From a virus, in the IMG/VR virus record IMGVR_UViG_3300020578_000008, positions 92,599-156,598 of that record: DNA of 64,000 nt; one strand, written 5' to 3'. Below are positions 45,612-55,689 of this stretch, in pieces. A program made the position numbers and the translations under genes. The stretch's first letter is position 1; each line of letters begins with the position of its first letter. The notes beneath the pieces are model-generated. The model made no database searches and had not been told where the DNA came from. It worked only from the letters and a program-made list of their open reading frames with translations.

Positions 45612-45971
45612 ATGAAGGAAGAGATAAAAATAGTGATGTTTAAAAATGGGCATCACATTATTTCCAAAATAAATGAATTGTATGTTGAAGGGAGAGAAGA
45701 TCCAATTTGTTTTCTTTTAACAGCACCTTTAATAATCACATACAAATCACCAAACGAAGGTGAGTTAGAATTGTCATTTACTTTATGGTCACCATTTTCA
45801 AAAAGTGTAGAATTTAGAATACCATTTGATCATGTTTTAAGTGTGGGCGAACCTAAAGAAGATATTTTAGAAAAATATCTTGAGATAGCAGCACCTTTAA
45901 TTGAAAAATTAGAAGAACTAAAACAAGAGCAACAACAAAATACAAATATTGAAACGGAGGAAAATTCATGA
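45612..45971 (+). CDS. Sm-like fold protein (paralogue B)
   Basis: 119 residues. KIVMFKNGHHIISKI, then LLTAPLIITY, then LSFTLWSPFSKSVEFRIPFD, then VLSVGEPK matches the next gene block for block. The C-terminal tail is a charged helix rich in Glu and Gln. First of three tandem relatives before the polymerase. It overlaps the next gene by 4 bp. Likely RNA- or protein-binding, not known. Confidence 0.75.
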   Translation: MKEEIKIVMFKNGHHIISKINELYVEGREDPICFLLTAPLIITYKSPNEGELELSFTLWSPFSKSVEFRIPFDHVLSVGEPKEDILEKYLEIAAPLIEKLEELKQEQQQNTNIETEENS

Positions 45972-46396
45972 GCACATCTATTGTTATTCTGAAAACAGGT
46001 GAGAAACTAATTACTGATTTACAAGAAGCTTTTAATGGAGATGACGAAAATAGATCTGGCATTTGTCTGATTATGAGACATCCGTATGAGCTTTCTCTTG
46101 CTCCAGCGGATGATGATAACGAACTTGATTTGAAAGTAGAGTTTACTAAGTGGTGTCCATACGCGATAGATGTTGAATTTAGAATTCCATATGATTCTGT
46201 AATTTCTATAGGCAAACCTGATCCTACTTTAGCAGAGGCTTTTGAAGCTAAGGTACAAAGAATTGAAGAAACTGTGACAGAAGAAACTAGTAATTTTGCT
46301 GTACAGCAGCAGGCAATTGCTGAAGCACTTGCTGAAATGTCGGCAATTCCTCAGGGTAACTATGTTGTGACATCTGCTTCCGAAGAAAATGATTAA
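45968..46396 (+). CDS. Sm-like fold protein (paralogue C)
   Basis: 142 residues. SIVILKTGEKLITDL, then RHPYELSL, then VEFTKWCPYAIDVEFRIPYD, then VISIGKPDP. Clear sister of paralogue B (shared W.P......VEFRIP.D.V.S.G.P). Longer Ala/Gln/Glu helical tail. Overlaps both neighbours. Confidence 0.77.
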   Translation: MSTSIVILKTGEKLITDLQEAFNGDDENRSGICLIMRHPYELSLAPADDDNELDLKVEFTKWCPYAIDVEFRIPYDSVISIGKPDPTLAEAFEAKVQRIEETVTEETSNFAVQQQAIAEALAEMSAIPQGNYVVTSASEEND

Positions 46397-46643
46397 GGCA
46401 ATTAAATTTGACGGTGACTGGATCGTTTCAGAAATTGAACAAATTGAGGATGCGCCGTTCGGAGAACCTGATTGTGTGCTAAAATATCCGTATCAAGTGG
46501 ATGGAGAATGTTTGTCGGCGTGGCCTAGATACACAGATGAAAGAGAAATCATTGTTAGATCTTCTGAAATAACAGTTATCTGTGATCCAAGAACATTCCT
46601 CCTCAGTTCTTATATTAATGTAGTTGGCGAAGAGAAAGCATGA
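46389..46643 (+). CDS. Sm-like fold protein (paralogue D, diverged)
   Basis: 84 residues. IKFDGDWIVSEIEQI, then CVLKYPYQV, then LSAWPRYTDEREIIVRSSEI, then VICDPRTFLLSSY. Same order of blocks as B and C but shorter, without the helical tail and with more divergence. It overlaps the polymerase gene by 4 bp, so translation of the four genes is coupled. Confidence 0.7.
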   Translation: MIKAIKFDGDWIVSEIEQIEDAPFGEPDCVLKYPYQVDGECLSAWPRYTDEREIIVRSSEITVICDPRTFLLSSYINVVGEEKA

Positions 46644-49132
46644 AATTTTATACCAGTGTTGAACAATCTGGAAATAACATTCTAGTTCGTGGTTATGAAA
46701 ATGGTAAACAATTTCAAGATAAAGTACAATTCAACCCCACTCTATTTCTTCCCACATCAAAAGATTCGGAGTGGAAAACTTTAGATGGTAAAAATGTTCG
46801 TCCTGTTCAGCAAGGAACAATTCGTGATGCAAAACAATTTGTGGAAGAACATAAAGACATTGAAGACTTTGAGATCTGTGGTCAAACTAGATTTCTAAAT
46901 CAATACATTTTAAATGAATATCCTGATGATGAGATTAAATATGATGTAAGTAAAATTAGAATTTTTACTATTGACATCGAGACTGGTGCTGAGAATGGTT
47001 TCCCAAACATTGAAACTGCTGACCAAGATATTTTGGCTATTAGTATTCAAGATAGCAATACTAATCGTATTACTGTTTTTGGTGCTAAATCATTTAGAAA
47101 TGAAATGGCGGATGTTGACTATCTTCATTTTGAAACTGAGACAGGTCTACTCAAAGGTTTTCTTCACTGGTGGTCTTCTAATTATCCAGACATTATTACA
47201 GGATGGAATGTTCAACTATTTGATATACCGTACATTCTTCGTAGAGTAGAACGTCTTCTTGGCGAGAAAGAAGCACGTATGATTTCCCCATGGAATAATA
47301 TTCTGTGTCGTGAAATTTATATTAAAGGACGTAACCAGATTGCTTATGACATCAGTGGTATTGCTACACTTGATTACCTAGAACTATACAAAAAATTTAC
47401 ATACACTAATCAAGAATCATATCGTCTTGATCATATTTGTAATATAGAACTTGGTGCTCAAAAACTGGATCACAGTGAGTTTGATACATTCAAAGAATTT
47501 TATACCAAAAATTGGCAGAAGTTTGTTGAGTATAATATTCATGACGTTCGTCTTGTGAATCAACTTGATGACAAGATGAAGCTACTTGAACTTGCTGTTA
47601 CTATGGCATATGATGCTAAGGTCAACTTTGAGGATGTATATTCTCAAGTTAGAATGTGGGATAACATCATTTATGTTTATCTTGCTAAACAAAAAATTAC
47701 TATCCCACCAAAGAAAGAAAGCACTAAGGATAACAAATACGCTGGTGCTTATGTCAAAGAACCTATTCCTGGAATGTATGATTGGGTTGTGAGTTTTGAC
47801 CTTAACAGTCTGTACCCACATTTAATCATGCAATATAATCTTTCACCAGAAACTCTTCTTGGGCATAGACATCCTAATGCTACCGTAGATCGTTTATTAA
47901 ACAAAGAATTAGATCTTCGTGATCTTGATGGGCAAACTCTTTGTGCCAATGGTACATTTTATGATACAACTTACCAAGGATTTCTTCCTAAGTTGATGGA
48001 CAAAATTTACCAAGAACGTACCATCTATAAAAAGAAGATGCTTGCTGCCAAGCAGCAGTATGAAAATAATCCTAGTGTTGAATTGAAGAAAGAGATTGCT
48101 CGCTGCAATAACATTCAGATGGCACGTAAGATTCAACTCAACTCTGCCTATGGTGCTATCGGTAACGAGCACTTCCGTTATTACAAACTTGAAATCGCTG
48201 AGGCAATCACGCTTTCTGGGCAGTTGTCAATCCGCTGGATTGGTAATAAAATGAATGCCTATCTCAATAAGATTTTAAAATCAAAGGATATTGATTATGT
48301 TATTGCTTCTGATACTGATTCTATGTATCTTAATCTTGGTCCGTTGGTGGACAAGATATTCGCTGGCAGAGAGAAAACTAGTGAAAGCATTGTTTCTTTC
48401 CTTGATAAGATCTGTGAGATGGAACTTGAGAAGTATATTGAAAGTTCTTACCAGGAATTGGCAGACTACCTCAATGCCTATGAACAGAAAATGAAGATGA
48501 AGCGTGAGAACATTGCTGAGCGTGGTTTCTGGACTGCCAAGAAACGCTATGTTCTTAATGTGTGGGATAGTGAAGGTGTACGATATACCAAACCAAAGAT
48601 GAAAGTTTGTGGTATGGAAACTGCACGTTCTTCAACTCCTGCTTACTTCCGAGATAAACTTACTCAGGCATATACAATTATTATTACCAAATCTAATGAT
48701 GATATTTTAGATTTTATTGATGAAATAAAAAATGACATCAAAAAACAAGACTATTTAAATATTGCTTTTCCCCGAGGTGTAAATGGATTGGAAAAATATA
48801 AAAGTGTGGCGACCATATTTGGAAAGGGATGTCCCATTCAGGTCCGAGGTGCATTATTATATAATCACCTTGTTGGCAAGCTTAAACTTACTCATAAGTA
48901 TCCTCTTATCCAAGAGGGAGAGAAAATTAAGTTCCTCTACTTACGAACACCAAATCCGATCCAACAAAATGTAATATCATTTTTCCAAACACTTCCTCCA
49001 GAATTTAATCTTGAGAAGTATGTGGATTATAAACTTCAATTTGAGAAGTCATTTTACGAACCACTCAAAAATGTGCTAGAATGTATTGGGTGGGATAGCG
49101 AGAGAAAGGTCTCTCTTCTTAGTTTCTTTTAG
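46640..49132 (+). CDS. 43: DNA polymerase gp43 (family B)
   Basis: 830 residues (T4 898). Replicative polymerase with proofreading. Exo I FTIDIETG has Asp112 and Glu114, the same numbers as in T4. Polymerase motif [10 protein letters not shown] (Asp387), motif [14 protein letters not shown] and motif C ASDTDS (Asp558, Asp560) are present. The C-terminal end KVSLLSFF is a clamp-binding-like tail. Intact with no inteins or introns. Confidence 0.98.
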   Translation: MKFYTSVEQSGNNILVRGYENGKQFQDKVQFNPTLFLPTSKDSEWKTLDGKNVRPVQQGTIRDAKQFVEEHKDIEDFEICGQTRFLNQYILNEYPDDEIKYDVSKIRIFTIDIETGAENGFPNIETADQDILAISIQDSNTNRITVFGAKSFRNEMADVDYLHFETETGLLKGFLHWWSSNYPDIITGWNVQLFDIPYILRRVERLLGEKEARMISPWNNILCREIYIKGRNQIAYDISGIATLDYLELYKKFTYTNQESYRLDHICNIELGAQKLDHSEFDTFKEFYTKNWQKFVEYNIHDVRLVNQLDDKMKLLELAVTMAYDAKVNFEDVYSQVRMWDNIIYVYLAKQKITIPPKKESTKDNKYAGAYVKEPIPGMYDWVVSFDLNSLYPHLIMQYNLSPETLLGHRHPNATVDRLLNKELDLRDLDGQTLCANGTFYDTTYQGFLPKLMDKIYQERTIYKKKMLAAKQQYENNPSVELKKEIARCNNIQMARKIQLNSAYGAIGNEHFRYYKLEIAEAITLSGQLSIRWIGNKMNAYLNKILKSKDIDYVIASDTDSMYLNLGPLVDKIFAGREKTSESIVSFLDKICEMELEKYIESSYQELADYLNAYEQKMKMKRENIAERGFWTAKKRYVLNVWDSEGVRYTKPKMKVCGMETARSSTPAYFRDKLTQAYTIIITKSNDDILDFIDEIKNDIKKQDYLNIAFPRGVNGLEKYKSVATIFGKGCPIQVRGALLYNHLVGKLKLTHKYPLIQEGEKIKFLYLRTPNPIQQNVISFFQTLPPEFNLEKYVDYKLQFEKSFYEPLKNVLECIGWDSERKVSLLSFF

Positions 49133-49140
49133 GAGTCTAT

Positions 49141-50172
49141 ATGGATTTTTTATCACAAATAATTAAAGATAGTAAAAATGAATACGTTGGTCTTGTCAGT
49201 GACGGGATTGCTGCTGGTGATGTTGAATCTTTTATTGATACTGGGAGCTACGTGTTTAATGCCTTGGTTTCTGGTTCGCTATTTGGAGGTATTCCATCCA
49301 ACAAAATTACTGCTCTTGCTGGAGAGTCGGGCACTGGTAAGACTTTCTTTTGCCTTAGTGTTGTACGTAGTTTCCTTGATAGCGATCCTAATGCTGGAGT
49401 CATTTATTTTGAAACTGAGTCTGCCATTAGCAAGAACATGATCGAAAGTCGTGGTATTGATTCTAAGCGAATGGTAATCTATCCTGTGGATACCATTGAA
49501 GAATTCCGTACTCATGCTGTTCGTATCATTGATAAATATATAGAACAACCTAAAGAGGAACGTAAACCTCTTATGTTTGTTCTCGACTCTCTTGGTATGC
49601 TATCTACGAACAAGGAAGTTGAAGATGCTTCCAACGATAAAAATGTTCGTGACATGACTAAAGCACAACTTACCAAATCTGTGTTTAGGATTCTAACATT
49701 GAAACTTGGTAAAGCAAATATTCCAATGCTAGTTACAAACCATACTTACGATGTTATTGGCTCTTACGTTCCTACAAAAGAAATGGGTGGTGGTGCTGGT
49801 CTTAAGTACTCTGCTAGCACGATCATTTTTCTTTCCAAGAAAAAAGAAAAAGACGGAACCGATTTGGTCGGAAACATTATTAAGTGTGAGGCGAAGAAGT
49901 CCCGTTTAACCAGAGAAGGATCTAAAGTAGAAACACGTTTGTTTTTTGATGAACGTGGGTTAGAAAAATACTATGGTCTATTAGAACTTGGGGAAGAAGC
50001 AGGCATTTGGAAAAATGTTGCTGGTCGATATGAAGTTGATGGTAAAAAAGTTTACGCCAAAGAAATTTTAAAGAATCCCGAAAAGTATTTTACTGATGAT
50101 ATAATGGCTAGGTTGGAAGAAAAAGCACGAGAAGAATTTCTTTACGGGGTAGCAGATGACGGAGAGGATTGA
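49141..50172 (+). CDS. uvsX: RecA-like recombinase UvsX
   Basis: 343 residues (T4 391). Strand exchange in recombination-dependent replication. Walker A GESGTGKT (61-68), Walker B-type [11 protein letters not shown], and DNA-loop region [19 protein letters not shown]. It follows gp43 with AGGAG in the 8-bp gap. gp41 begins within its last 17 bases. Confidence 0.95.
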   Translation: MDFLSQIIKDSKNEYVGLVSDGIAAGDVESFIDTGSYVFNALVSGSLFGGIPSNKITALAGESGTGKTFFCLSVVRSFLDSDPNAGVIYFETESAISKNMIESRGIDSKRMVIYPVDTIEEFRTHAVRIIDKYIEQPKEERKPLMFVLDSLGMLSTNKEVEDASNDKNVRDMTKAQLTKSVFRILTLKLGKANIPMLVTNHTYDVIGSYVPTKEMGGGAGLKYSASTIIFLSKKKEKDGTDLVGNIIKCEAKKSRLTREGSKVETRLFFDERGLEKYYGLLELGEEAGIWKNVAGRYEVDGKKVYAKEILKNPEKYFTDDIMARLEEKAREEFLYGVADDGED

Positions 50173-51547
50173 ATTTACTATCTTAAGAAATCTAGTTTGT
50201 AATGAAGATTTCTATCGTAAGGTAGTTCCTTTTGTCAAACCAGATTATTTTACTGAACAACACGAGCGTGTTATTTACGAAGAGGTCTGGGACTTCGCTA
50301 GCAAATATAAAATGATGCCAACAGCAGAAGTCTTAGTTATTAATTTACAATCTAGGAAAGATTTAGATGAGGAAACATATACAAACGCTGTTAAGTCAAT
50401 TAAAGACTTCAATCAAAATGAGGTTGAACATCAATGGTTGCTCGACACCACAGAAAAGTGGTGTAAAGATAGAGCCATCTATCTCGCACTCTTGGAGTCT
50501 ATCAAAATCGCAGATGGCGGCAATCCGAAAGTATCAGCTGATGCGATTCCAAGCATTCTTCAAGATGCCTTAGCAGTATCTTTTGACGAACATGTAGGTC
50601 ACGATTACGTTGATAACGCTCAGGAAAGATATGATTTTTACCACCTCCAAGAAGAAAAAATACCCTTTGATCTTGAAAAATTTAACATCATCACAAAGGG
50701 TGGTCTTCCAAATAAAACACTTAATATTGCTTTGGCTGGCACTGGTGTTGGTAAATCTCTCTTTATGTGTCACTGTGCCGCTTCTGCTCTTTCCCAGGGG
50801 AAGAATGTTTTATACATCACTTTGGAAATGGCAGAAGAAAAAATTGCTGAGAGAATTGACGCTAATCTCCTCAACGTAAATATCAAAGATATTAACACAT
50901 TACCAGAAGCAATCTTTACTTCTAGGATCATTGAGATTGGAAGAAAAACTCAGGGTCGTCTAATCATCAAAGAATATCCTACAGCAGCTGCTCACACAGG
51001 ACATTTTAAATCTTTATTAAATGAACTGAGTTTGAAGAAGTATTTTAGACCAGATATTATTTTTGTTGATTACTTAAACATCTGTGCTTCTGCTAGATAC
51101 AAAGGTCATATTGTAAATTCTTATACTTATGTTAAAGCTATTGCTGAAGAACTACGTGGTCTTGCTGTTGAACACAACGTACCTATTGTCTCAGCGACGC
51201 AAACAACCCGTAGTGGTTTTGGCAATAGCGACGTGGATCTTACTGATACTTCGGAGTCCTTTGGTTTACCTGCCACTGCTGACTTTATGTTTGCTCTTAT
51301 ATCGACGGAGGAGCTTGAGGCGTCGGGCAGAATCATGGTTAAACAACTCAAGAACAGATACAACGACCCCACCTATCACAAGAGATTTACCGTAGGGGTT
51401 GACAGGGCAAAGATGAAGTTGTATAATGTCGATGATTCAGATGGGTCTGCCCTTGTCACAGATCAAGAGGATGAAACATATGAGTACCTTGAGGATGTCT
51501 CTAACCGTCAATCAAGGATGGATAAATTTTCTAAATTCGTAATTTAA
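50156..51547 (+). CDS. 41: Replicative helicase gp41 (DnaB-like)
   Basis: 463 residues (T4 475). Hexameric 5'-3' helicase working with primase gp61. Walker [10 protein letters not shown] (Gly195 to Ser201), Walker [12 protein letters not shown], and SATQTTRSG. The N-terminal domain ([20 protein letters not shown]) is the usual DnaB-like cap. The region at about 51290-51420 is notably GC-rich. Confidence 0.96.
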   Translation: MTERIEFTILRNLVCNEDFYRKVVPFVKPDYFTEQHERVIYEEVWDFASKYKMMPTAEVLVINLQSRKDLDEETYTNAVKSIKDFNQNEVEHQWLLDTTEKWCKDRAIYLALLESIKIADGGNPKVSADAIPSILQDALAVSFDEHVGHDYVDNAQERYDFYHLQEEKIPFDLEKFNIITKGGLPNKTLNIALAGTGVGKSLFMCHCAASALSQGKNVLYITLEMAEEKIAERIDANLLNVNIKDINTLPEAIFTSRIIEIGRKTQGRLIIKEYPTAAAHTGHFKSLLNELSLKKYFRPDIIFVDYLNICASARYKGHIVNSYTYVKAIAEELRGLAVEHNVPIVSATQTTRSGFGNSDVDLTDTSESFGLPATADFMFALISTEELEASGRIMVKQLKNRYNDPTYHKRFTVGVDRAKMKLYNVDDSDGSALVTDQEDETYEYLEDVSNRQSRMDKFSKFVI

Positions 51548-51550
51548 TGT

Positions 51551-51961
51551 ATGGCAAATCAGATTAATTTTCAACGGTATCAAGAGTTTGTTGATGCTGT
51601 TACTTCAGACGCTTCTACAGACTTTGTTGCCCTATCTGATCGGCTTGTTGAGTTGGATCGTAAGGGTGCCAATATTGAACGACTGCTTACTGCTGGCGTC
51701 GGTATTAATGCTGAGGGTGGTGAGTTTCTTGAGATCATCAAGAAAATGATTTTCCAAGGCAAACCCTTCAACGAAGATAACCGAGAGCATATGATTATTG
51801 AACTTGGTGATCTGATGTGGTATGTAGCTCAAGCATGTATTGCTCTTGGAGTTACATTTGAGGAAGTGATTGAACGTAATGTCACTAAACTCGAAAAACG
51901 TTATCCAGGTGGTACGTTTGATATTTACTACAGCGAAAATCGTGCTGACGATGATCGATAA
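51551..51961 (+). CDS. mazG: MazG-type nucleotide pyrophosphohydrolase
   Basis: 136 residues. All-alpha NTP pyrophosphatase. The motif is seen in EGGEFLEIIKKMIFQG followed by HMIIELGDLMWYVAQA, giving the ExxE...ExxD metal site. MazG is a hallmark auxiliary gene of cyanophages, with proposed roles in clearing (d)NTPs or modulating host (p)ppGpp. It directly precedes the tRNA gene. Confidence 0.88.
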   Translation: MANQINFQRYQEFVDAVTSDASTDFVALSDRLVELDRKGANIERLLTAGVGINAEGGEFLEIIKKMIFQGKPFNEDNREHMIIELGDLMWYVAQACIALGVTFEEVIERNVTKLEKRYPGGTFDIYYSENRADDDR

Positions 51962-51984
51962 ACAAACGGGGTTCGCCCCCAATT

Positions 51985-52069
51985 GGAAGGGTGGTCGAGT
52001 GGTTTATGGCACTGGTCTTGAAAACCAGCGATGTGAAAGCATCCGTGGGTTCAAATCCCACCCCTTCCG
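51985..52069 (+). tRNA. tRNA-Ser (anticodon UGA)
   Basis: 85 nt. Acceptor GGAAGGG pairs with CCCTTCC. Anticodon stem CTGGT/ACCAG with loop CTTGAAA gives anticodon TGA, reading UCA codons. The long variable arm (CGATGTGAAAGCATCCG) and discriminator G are typical of serine. The T arm GTGGGTTCAAATCCCAC is canonical. CCA is not encoded. It would help an AT-rich phage that uses UCA often. Confidence 0.95.
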
Positions 52070-52072
52070 TTT

Positions 52073-52082
52073 TACTATATAA
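52073..52082 (+). promoter_or_regulatory. Recurring motif TACTATATAA
   Basis: The same ten bases occur at 20041 and 44961, where they overlap -10-like boxes. Here the motif lies just after the tRNA and 6 bp before an ATG, too close for an ordinary promoter of that gene. Confidence 0.3.
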
Positions 52083-52088
52083 AAAATT

Positions 52089-52289
52089 ATGTATACTAAT
52101 CTCACAGACTTTGAAAAAGCACTTGCTCGATTTGGGGATCGAGTTGAATTAATTATTGGATTAGAAGTTGGCGGTAAGTTAGATGCTGATGAAGCATATC
52201 AACAAATCAAAGAAATGCTAAAACAATTGAAGAAACTTCGTAGAGATGAACTTAGGCATGGTAAAGATTTGGATAATCTAGACTACTAA
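52089..52289 (+). CDS. Hypothetical small helical protein, 66 aa
   Basis: NLTDFEKALARFGDRVELII, then DADEAYQQIKEMLKQLKKLR: two helices, charged. There is no clear ribosome-binding site. A terminator follows, so it ends the transcript through mazG and the tRNA. Function unknown; similar proteins occur in cyanophages. Confidence 0.68.
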   Translation: MYTNLTDFEKALARFGDRVELIIGLEVGGKLDADEAYQQIKEMLKQLKKLRRDELRHGKDLDNLDY

Positions 52290-52299
52290 TATATTACAA

Positions 52300-52332
52300 C
52301 CCTTTCCTAAATATTTGGGAAGGGGTTTTTTG
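52300..52332 (+). terminator. Rho-independent terminator
   Basis: CCCTTTCC, loop TAAATATTT, GGGAAGGG (one U-G pair), then G and a T run. Confidence 0.88.
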
Positions 52333-52340
52333 TATCTCAT

Positions 52341-53627
52341 ATGAATTTAACTTGGGGTCAATTTGCTAAAAGAAATCGTTTTGAGAACAATGTAACTGTT
52401 CTTTATAACAGAGCAAAAAACAATGAACCTATGCACTTCATTGATAAGCAAGGAAATATCAATGGAGATGGCATGAAATTGTATGTGAAGTATTTACATC
52501 TTGCAATTCCAAATATTAAAAACGGTAGATTAGTTTCTAATAAAAGAACTATTGATAGAACTTTTAATTTGGGAAGAGGTAATGCTTCCTTTCAAAGTGC
52601 CGCTGCTTTATTAAAAGCATTGTATGAAAGTGGCATACCAAGAAGAGTTGTTATGTCTGGAGCTTATAATAATTTTCCAGTTGAAATGTCATTGAGCGAA
52701 ACAAAAACTGGAACTAAATACCCTCTTAGTTATTTTTTAAAAGATTTTGATTTTGGTGGGCAGTTAGCACCAGGACAAAATATTCAAGTCAATTGGGGGT
52801 TGTTAGGTTATTGGGTAAATGAAGTTGGGATGACATATAAACTTAATGTTCCTTCTATTAAAGAAAGGGGAGAGTTAAATTTATTGACAGATCTCAATAA
52901 AGCAGTAATGAATATTGTTGAGCATAGGGGAATGGGATTTGCTGATGGTATTACAATAACAGTTGGAGATAATAATCCAAAGACATTTCATAATATTGTT
53001 GGGTTTAATAAACAAGAGGGGCATGTAAAAGCTGATATTGTTATGGTTCAAAAAGATGGTAATACCTTAAAGGATGTAGCTTGGTTTTCTCATAAGGAAG
53101 GATATAAAGCAAATCACTTCCAGCAATGGGGTGGGGTATCACACTTTTTAAATGATAAGGATGAAACTTTAGATGTCTTTCCAGAGATTAGAAAGTTTGG
53201 AAACTACATGAAAAAAATATGTGGTAGAGGAGGACTGTATGATTTCAGTACTCCAGCTGGAAAAGGATTTACAGCAATGATGGATATACAGGATAAAGCA
53301 CTAAAGATGCAATCTGTTTACGGAAAAGATTTTACTCCTGGATCAAATTTTGGTAAGTCAAACTGTACTGGTGTACTACAGGGCGATGCTTCCATCGTCA
53401 GCAACGGGGCAGATAAGTATAAGTTACAGATGAGCGCCCATGCCCACATAAATCCTTATGAGATGACTGGTGACTATGACCCAGTTCTTATGATAATATA
53501 CAAGGGTGACCGAAATGATCTTGGCATCACTGGCGCCAGGGTGGTTGTCCAACCACGGGAAAGTCGAAACGCTAAGTTTGTTGTTACCAAAGACAGAAAC
53601 GGAAATTACCAAATGAATCCAACATGA
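52341..53627 (+). CDS. Hypothetical protein, possible PD-(D/E)XK-like nuclease
   Basis: 428 residues. I do not recognise the whole protein. GHVKADIVMVQKDG followed by VAWFSHKEGYK resembles the D...(x)xK core of PD-(D/E)XK enzymes, but with Ser where Glu or Asp is usual, so this is weak. The C-terminal part (TGVLQGDASIV, then SAHAHINPYEMTGDYDPV) is encoded by more GC-rich DNA. No ribosome-binding site is obvious. ATGA overlap with the ligase-fold gene suggests a functional pair. Confidence 0.68.
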   Translation: MNLTWGQFAKRNRFENNVTVLYNRAKNNEPMHFIDKQGNINGDGMKLYVKYLHLAIPNIKNGRLVSNKRTIDRTFNLGRGNASFQSAAALLKALYESGIPRRVVMSGAYNNFPVEMSLSETKTGTKYPLSYFLKDFDFGGQLAPGQNIQVNWGLLGYWVNEVGMTYKLNVPSIKERGELNLLTDLNKAVMNIVEHRGMGFADGITITVGDNNPKTFHNIVGFNKQEGHVKADIVMVQKDGNTLKDVAWFSHKEGYKANHFQQWGGVSHFLNDKDETLDVFPEIRKFGNYMKKICGRGGLYDFSTPAGKGFTAMMDIQDKALKMQSVYGKDFTPGSNFGKSNCTGVLQGDASIVSNGADKYKLQMSAHAHINPYEMTGDYDPVLMIIYKGDRNDLGITGARVVVQPRESRNAKFVVTKDRNGNYQMNPT

Positions 53628-54835
53628 GCAAAAATACTCACCTAGAACACTTAGAAGACAGCATTCTTTTTGATGGAGAAGAAGGAGCAAAAGATGCTTT
53701 TGCTTTTTTAGATTCTCTCACTAAAACTTTTAGTGGAACTCCTTCTAGTAACTTTATGATCACTACAAAATGGGATGGTGCTCCCGCTATCGTTTGTGGT
53801 GTTGATCCAAAGAATGGAGATTTCTTTGTTGGAACAAAATCAGTATTTAATAAAACAGAACCTAAAGTTAATTATAGTGATGCTTACATCGAAGCAAACC
53901 ATGGCAATTCTTCTGGTCTTGTGGAAAAACTTAAAGTAGCACTACAGTATTTTCCTGAACTTGGAATCAAAGGAATTATTCAAGGCGACCTTTTGTTTAC
54001 TGATGATGCCAGAGAAGAAAAGATTGACGGTGTTGATTACTTAACTTTTACCCCCAACACTATTACATACGCTATCCCTAAAGGTACTCCTGCTTACGAA
54101 AAGGCAAAGAGAGCTAAGGTTGGTGTGGTATTTCATACACGCTATGTTGGTGCTAGCATTGCTGAATCCCATGCTACCTTTGGTGTTAATGTGAATGAGT
54201 TTAAAAAGACTAGTAATGTTTTTGTTATCAGTGCTGAGGTAGATACAATGGGAAGTAATATGATTCTCAATGCTTTTGAACGTCGTAATCTCAGCAATAT
54301 GAAAAGAACTGCTATACCAGCTCTTCGTTCTGCTGGTTCTTTCTTAAATGAAATTTCCGAACAGATTAATTCAAAAGATAATTTTAGTATTGGCACTCGC
54401 CTTAAAACCTATTTCAATACCTATGTGAGAGAGGGTAAAAAAATTAATAACCTTTCTCGTTTCATTGATGACTTTAAAAAGAACTATCATGAAACCATGA
54501 TGAAGGAAGTTAACAAAGTTAAGCAGGAAAAAACTAAAGCTGTTAAACTTAAAAAACTTTACGATGGTATAGAGTATGTTGAAAAAAATGTTGCTGGATT
54601 CAAAGCAACTATTACTCTTTATGTAATTCTTCAAAATGCCAAGAACATGTTTGTAAAAAAACTTGCTTCTGCTGATAGCACTAGAACTTTTCTTCGTACT
54701 GATGATGGATTCCGTGTTACTGCTCCTGAAGGATTTGTTGCTATTAAAGATGGTAACGCTACTAAACTTGTAGATCGTCTGGAATTCAGTCAGGCAAACT
54801 TTACGTTACAAAAGAACTGGGTCAAGGGAAACTAA
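53624..54835 (+). CDS. Ligase-fold nucleotidyltransferase (DUF6267-like)
   Basis: 403 residues. TTKWDGAPAIV gives a KxDG motif I (Lys49 the likely adenylated residue). Later GIIQGDLLFTDD and KVGVVFHTRY resemble motifs III and IV of the covalent nucleotidyltransferase (DNA/RNA ligase) superfamily. The C-terminal 150 residues are a basic helical region unlike known ligases. I recall the family as DUF6267. Substrate unknown. It lies between a possible nuclease and an HxGH nucleotidyltransferase. Confidence 0.78.
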   Translation: MSKNTHLEHLEDSILFDGEEGAKDAFAFLDSLTKTFSGTPSSNFMITTKWDGAPAIVCGVDPKNGDFFVGTKSVFNKTEPKVNYSDAYIEANHGNSSGLVEKLKVALQYFPELGIKGIIQGDLLFTDDAREEKIDGVDYLTFTPNTITYAIPKGTPAYEKAKRAKVGVVFHTRYVGASIAESHATFGVNVNEFKKTSNVFVISAEVDTMGSNMILNAFERRNLSNMKRTAIPALRSAGSFLNEISEQINSKDNFSIGTRLKTYFNTYVREGKKINNLSRFIDDFKKNYHETMMKEVNKVKQEKTKAVKLKKLYDGIEYVEKNVAGFKATITLYVILQNAKNMFVKKLASADSTRTFLRTDDGFRVTAPEGFVAIKDGNATKLVDRLEFSQANFTLQKNWVKGN

Positions 54836-54847
54836 ATACAAATAAAA

Positions 54848-55402
54848 ATGTTTAAGAAAGTAGTCATCACTTTCGGTCGCTTCAATCCTCCCACCATTGG
54901 TCATGAAAAATTGATCAATGCTGTGGCGAAGACTGCTGGCACTGATGATTATAAAATTTACACAAGTCACACTAAAGATAAGAAAAAAAATCCTTTATCT
55001 GCTGATCAGAAAGTTGGATACATGAAAAAAATGTTTCCAACACATAAGGATCATATCATGTTGAATGATGAATTGAAAACCATCATTAAAGTTCTTCAAA
55101 GTTTACAAGGCGATTATGCTGATGTGGTTCTTGTAGTTGGCAGTGATCGTGTTCAGGAAATGGATTCGCTTATACAAAAATATAATGGAGTAGAGTATAC
55201 ATTTAAATCTTTAAAAGTTAAATCTGCTGGTGAGCGTGACCCTGATGCTGATGGTGCTACTGGTATGTCGGCAAGTAAAATGAGAGAAGCAGCTTCTGTT
55301 GCTAATGTGGATCAATTTCGTAAAGGAATACCAAACACATTAAATGATAGTGACATGATGAAATTAATGAAAGAAGTTAGAGAAGGTTTGGGAATCAAAT
55401 GA
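54848..55402 (+). CDS. HxGH nucleotidyltransferase (NMNAT/cytidylyltransferase-like)
   Basis: 184 residues. FGRFNPPTIGHEKLI carries the TxGH/HxGH signature (Thr16 to His19), and MSASKMREAA resembles the second ATP-binding motif (ISSTxxR). VVLVVGSDRVQEMDSL is the central strand. Candidate reactions are NMN adenylylation or cytidylyl transfer. Similar genes occur in marine T4-like phages. A weak late-like ACTAAATA (54831-54838) precedes it. Confidence 0.85.
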   Translation: MFKKVVITFGRFNPPTIGHEKLINAVAKTAGTDDYKIYTSHTKDKKKNPLSADQKVGYMKKMFPTHKDHIMLNDELKTIIKVLQSLQGDYADVVLVVGSDRVQEMDSLIQKYNGVEYTFKSLKVKSAGERDPDADGATGMSASKMREAASVANVDQFRKGIPNTLNDSDMMKLMKEVREGLGIK

Positions 55403-55689
55403 AAGATTTTAGGAAATTAAGAGAAGAAGCATTACGTCAGCAATATCGTGCTAAGGATGTTTTTGTTGAAGGTGATTATATTATGTCATCTGTTACAGGA
55501 GAAAAAGGTCGTATTCATAGATCTGGAACTAACTATGTGATTGCCATCACTGAAGATGGTAAGATGTTTCGTGCTTGGGTAAAAGATATTAGAGAACTCA
55601 ATTTAACAGAAAGCATAAATAAAGAAAAAGAAAGTATTATTTTCAATAATGGAAAGACAAAAAACGACAACCCAAGTGAAGCATCTTGA
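55399..55689 (+). CDS. Small SH3/KOW-like protein, 96 aa
   Basis: DVFVEGDYIMSSVTGEKGRI, then GTNYVIAITEDGKMFRAWV: a strand pattern like a small beta barrel, followed by a polar tail. Overlaps its upstream neighbour by ATGA, and the next gene starts 41 bp before its end. Function unknown. Confidence 0.68.
   Translation: MKDFRKLREEALRQQYRAKDVFVEGDYIMSSVTGEKGRIHRSGTNYVIAITEDGKMFRAWVKDIRELNLTESINKEKESIIFNNGKTKNDNPSEAS
55614..55621 (+). promoter_or_regulatory. Late-promoter-like motif CATAAATA
   Basis: Inside the 3' part of the previous gene, 27 bp before the ATG at 55649. Confidence 0.45.

Noticed and set aside
51961-52340. tRNA gene as an integration (att) site
   Set aside because: No integrase, no repeated tRNA 3' end and a lytic T4-like gene set.
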